Positions 60,631 to 64,000 of a DNA stretch of 64,000 nt are shown here, piece by piece. The stretch covers positions 26,249,167 to 26,313,166 of the forward strand of contig CM029377.1 in NCBI GenBank assembly GCA_017165825.1, in the 5' to 3' direction. Each line of letters starts with the position of its first letter. Position 1 is the stretch's first letter. Source of the stretch: Hepsetus odoe. Taxonomy: Eukaryota; Chordata; Actinopteri; Characiformes; Hepsetidae. The position numbers and the translations under genes are program-made. The notes below the pieces were generated by a model. It had not been told where the DNA came from and searched no databases. It saw nothing but the letters and a program-made list of their open reading frames with translations.

Positions 60631-62438
60631 TCATTTAAGATTCAACTCACAAATCCCAACTACAGGGTGACTACAGGGAAAATCTGCCCAGGTTACACCA
60701 TCATCAGATTTAGCTCCCCTGTATCCAGTTATACCACAGTCCTCATTGTTCCAAAAATCATTCGGTTCCCCCTTCCACCAGAACCCGAAACACACAGAAT
60801 CAGAAAGTTAACTTTTATTCAAAGAATGAACTTTAGACTGATGTTAAGGTGTGACCCATTCTGAATGGGAGAGAGGGCGACACTGGTCTTTGCATCACTG
60901 AGCTGAGCATCACTGTTGATTACTGTGCCTGACTCGCTTGCTCCCCTAGTGCCCCCGTTGGGGACGTGCCTGACTCGCTGGTCTCCCAACAGTGGTCTGT
61001 CTCCCCCTACTCCACGTCGGGTTAGGGCTCTTATAACTGAGATCAAGAGTGAACAGCAGGAGCTCAGTTCAGTGATCTCTTACCCAGAGTTCAGTGATCT
61101 CTTACCCAGAGTTCAGTGCTGAACCGTCCAACCATTTCCAGACCCCCTCTTCCTCACTGTCCGTCAGACCGATCCAGGCTTCACTGCTGCCAAAGTTATT
61201 ACTGATGAACTCCTGTTATTGTGGAGGAACAACATTAATACACATCTGAACACCAGCAGATTGTTTTTCTCTTCCTGCTTTTCTTAACAAATATACACAA
61301 ATGAATTATTTGTTGTTCAGATATCTTATTATTTAAAGTATCATTTTCTATTTTTTCTATTTATATTTTATGTTATATTTATATATCATTTTTATATTTT
61401 AATTTTTCACTTTTTCACTTATAATAATGCATGCCAATCCTTAGCCTGCAGCATGGCAGTTGGAAGAAAACCTTGTATCTCCAAAAACTGTACAATAGGA
61501 GGAAATAATGCTGTTAATTTTTTAATGTTAGGCTTATTTTGGTTGTAACCCAGCCACTAGGGATGCATAAGCCAGTGTATTTCTTCGTGCCGGTCCCAAG
61601 CCCAGGTAAACAGGGAGGGTTACATCAGGAAGGGCATCAGGTGTAAAACTTTTCCAAATCAATATGAGGACAATGAAAGAGAATACCATACCGGATCGGT
61701 CGAGGCCCGGGTTAACAACGACGAGGCTTATTTTGGTTGTAATTGGTGGTAGTTTTGTGGGGGGAGCTGGAGCCTACCACAGCTCTCACAGAAGCTGGTC
61801 ACACACTGGACGGGTCGCCAGTTTCCAGAAAAGTTTTACACTTCGGCCAATCACAGATGTAATGTTGTAACATGTAACATGATGTAACATGTAATGTTGG
61901 ATAATTTACATCAATACATTAAATGGCAAAGTATATCGTTATGTTTTTTTTTTTCTTTTAACTTTTCTTTTTTCTTTTAACTTTTTATGAGCATTTGAGC
62001 CCAGCGATGGAATGATGACCTGTCCAGGTTGTTTCGAAAGCGCCTGATGGCTTGTATTATAAATCCAGCGAGGAGTCAATGTAGTTATGAATTCTTAAAA
62101 TGGCCCAGGGGTGAAAAAGCTTGTCTCTAACAAAAGACCCTTGTTAAGGAAAACTGAACGAGATCATCTACATTAGCCACTAAAATCAACAAGATGACCT
62201 CCACACTGACCTTTATGTCCAGAGGACAACTAGTTATTTGTCTGAACCAAAATTCTTAGACAAACCTGGCATCTGATCCTTTTCTCTTACCTGTTCTTCT
62301 TTGCTGTTTATGATCACCAGCTCTGCTTTTCTTCGTCTGCAGTCCTCTCTGCTCGCGTTCCAGCTCTTCTTCTCAGTAGATCTGTAGTAAAAACTAGAGC
62401 TGGAATATCTCCATCCCTGTTTCCTGAGCTCCTCTTTT

Positions 62439-62501
<63 letters not shown>

Positions 62502-62894
62502 CAACTGAAAGATCATCTCTTACAGGTTTATTTATCTGTTTACTAGAGTTCTGTGTTATGGTGCATTTTATCCATTGTAATTACTTTTGTAAATTCAGAA
62601 TACTGACCTTCTAAAACTCCAGTGATTTATTTAAAATATTTGAATAATTTAAAAATGTTCACTCACCAAGGAAGGTGTAACTGGTCAGAAACTGGTCTCT
62701 CTCTGCAGAGAACTTGAACCACAGTACTGTGATTGTAGTCAGCAGGAGGACACACAGCAGCCCCAGTAAAACCCCTGCCAGTCTGTAGAGTCTGATCTGT
62801 GCAGTTCTCCCTGTTGGTACTGGAAATTAACAAAATATTTTTATACAATTTGTAGTGAAGTGTTTCCATTTAAATCCCAAACGTGGGCATGTTG

Positions 62895-62930
<36 letters not shown>

Positions 62931-63075
62931 CTGAAGTTGCTTTATAATGTCTGGTCTCATGAGGTTCTTCATCTTCTTTTTTCCTCATATCTTCATAGGA
63001 ATGATCACTGACGCTTGACTGAGTGGATCTGTTGGCTGCTATAATCCTAGAATTCACATATATTTCCTCACTCAT
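60631..63075 (-). CDS. Type II membrane C-type lectin receptor (CD209/CLEC4-like), 233 aa if spliced; last acceptor defective
   Basis: Exons (5' to 3' on the minus strand): 62931-63075, 62667-62819, 62291-62433, 61106-61212, 60631-60784. The cytoplasmic part has tyrosine motifs IYVNSR and SYEDM. A membrane helix (LAGVLLGLLCVLLLTTITVL) and a very short stalk follow. The lectin fold has GWRYSSSSFYY, SREDC, VIINSKEEQ, AWIGLTD, VWKWLDGSAL, then KGEPNDFWNNEDC (EPN, mannose-type) and TWADFPC in the WND position; the four canonical cysteines are present. Frames are open throughout. However, the last exon is preceded by tttcgg rather than an AG, and no nearby AG keeps the frame, so this may be a recently disabled gene, a sequence error or an allele. 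The exon 4 donor is tandemly duplicated 22 bases away. Confidence 0.75.
61065..61110 (-). repeat. Tandem 22-bp duplication covering a lectin splice donor
   Basis: agttcagtgatctcttaccc ag is present twice, so two copies of the exon 4 donor lie 22 bases apart. Only the one at 61105/61106 keeps the 107-base exon length seen in the paralogue at 46690-46796. Confidence 0.75.
61549..61723 (+). mobile_element. Short element made only of the RTE 5' end, with target-site duplication
   Basis: Matches the first about 175 bases of the RTE-like copy at 5385 (shared cagccactagggatgc, ttcttcgtgccggtccca, ccggatcggtcgaggcccgg). It is flanked by a perfect 19-bp duplication aggcttattttggttgtaa at 61530-61548 and 61724-61742. 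Confidence 0.85.
61743..62230 (-). other. Lectin intron 3, remainder; no feature
   Basis: Rest of the intron between lectin exons 3 and 4, apart from the RTE 5'-end insert. T-rich tracts at 61945-61990; no other repeat supported. Confidence 0.4.
62437..62498. repeat. (CA)n microsatellite at a lectin splice acceptor
   Basis: Read on the minus strand this is a (GT)n tract ending four bases before the aaaag acceptor of exon 3, so it replaces the usual pyrimidine tract. Confidence 0.92.
62898..62929. repeat. (GT)n microsatellite at a lectin splice donor
   Basis: Read on the minus strand, exon 1 is followed directly by gtacacacacac, so the donor itself is part of the repeat edge. Confidence 0.92.
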
Positions 63076-64000
63076 TGTCGTATTTCTCTCCTATAATGAA
63101 TCTACTTTATTTTGTTTGTTTTAATGGCCAGTGTTACCACTCCACACTATGTCGCACTGTGTGTGGAACTGTACGATATGTGTTGGTAACTAATATATAT
63201 ATTCGGTTAAAACCACATGAAACAGGAACAGCTGAACCTTCCTTTTTCTTTTTTCTTTTTTTTTTTGTGAAGCCTCCTCACTCCAATGCACATTTGTTGT
63301 TTTAAAGCACAATATGACTCATAAGGGACGAGTAAATCTACAAGCACCAGTAGGTTCTGGTGAGGGTGAGACTTAATCTAGGAACTTTAAACCTGTCTGC
63401 AAATCTGCTGAAGAGCACAGATAGTTCTGGTGTTAATAAATATACCAAGAAGAGGTCTCTGTGCTGTAGAAATGTTACTTGAAATGTTTTAATTCAATTT
63501 TGATAAAACACTGACCACTGTTACAATCAGGTTTAGGTTTTTGCTGGAACTGAAGACTGAACCAAGTGAAGATCATTTTTTTCAGATTTTTCAGGATCAG
63601 TAATCGTTATCAATCAACAAAATCAACTTATTTTTGTCCAAAATGACACAAGATAACTCCCAAAAAGAGACATTACTTTCTTCTTAACTCAGCTTCTTAC
63701 TCGCCACAGTTAAAGTAGTAACTTCATTAGAAAAAACTGATACATGTATTAGTTACAGCTAAGTTACATGATCAAAGTCACAAACTGCTTCTATTGTACC
63801 CAGAGTTAGTGAAGGCCTCCTGATTCAGGCAACAAATGAACAAATGACTGGTGGCCAGCTGGCTGGTTCTTGCTCACTTGATCCTCTAGTCTGAAGGTTA
63901 CTTGAAGCTAGAAGACGCACAGGCACTTTCCCAAGTGTCCTTTTACGGCGACATAAGATGCAGAAAAATTGTAGGGCATTTTTTAATTCAGATCTGATCA
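63076..64000. other. Upstream flank of lectin gene; no other feature
   Basis: Presumed promoter side of the minus-strand lectin gene. I see no TATA box, gene or named repeat that I can defend. Confidence 0.4.

Overview
The window is nuclear DNA from a ray-finned fish. It has intron-rich vertebrate genes with GT-AG introns, many teleost-type tRNA-derived SINEs, Tc1/mariner copies, RTE-like and L2/Rex-like LINE fragments, and abundant CA/GT microsatellites. The chitin synthase gene and the fish-style C-type lectin receptors also point to a teleost. I cannot fix the species from sequence alone. Coordinates of exons were read by hand from splice signals and reading-frame continuity.

Layout. At 427-12638 (+) lies the 3' part of a cytosolic sulfotransferase of SULT6B1 type, with six exons; its 8.5 kb last intron is packed with transposons (an RTE LINE with a perfect target-site duplication, a Tc1 element carrying two SINEs). 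An inverted second Tc1 copy follows at 13.25-14.7 kb. At 17364-21724 (+) is a complete mitochondrial pyruvate carrier 1 gene (mpc1, 109 aa), whose frame needs a 4-nucleotide micro-exon at 18092-18095. At 27713-40822 (+) is a complete 19-coding-exon chitin synthase gene (1423 aa), the most striking gene here. Upstream of it, an inverted, decayed copy of its exon 3 and flanking introns sits at about 24.1-25.0 kb.

From 42.7 kb onward the minus strand carries a family of type II membrane C-type lectin receptors: a pseudogene (42.7-46.1 kb), an open gene (46455-49268, 256 aa), scattered remnants near 53.5 kb, and a third gene (60631-63075, 233 aa if spliced) whose last intron lacks a proper AG acceptor. 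A gag-protease fragment of an LTR element (55.06-55.7 kb) and several LINE fragments lie among them.

How the genes relate. The sulfotransferase acts in cytosolic conjugation, MPC1 imports pyruvate into mitochondria, and chitin synthase polymerises UDP-GlcNAc at the membrane; they are neighbours but share no evident pathway. The lectin cluster looks like a local, rapidly evolving immune-receptor family produced by tandem duplication.
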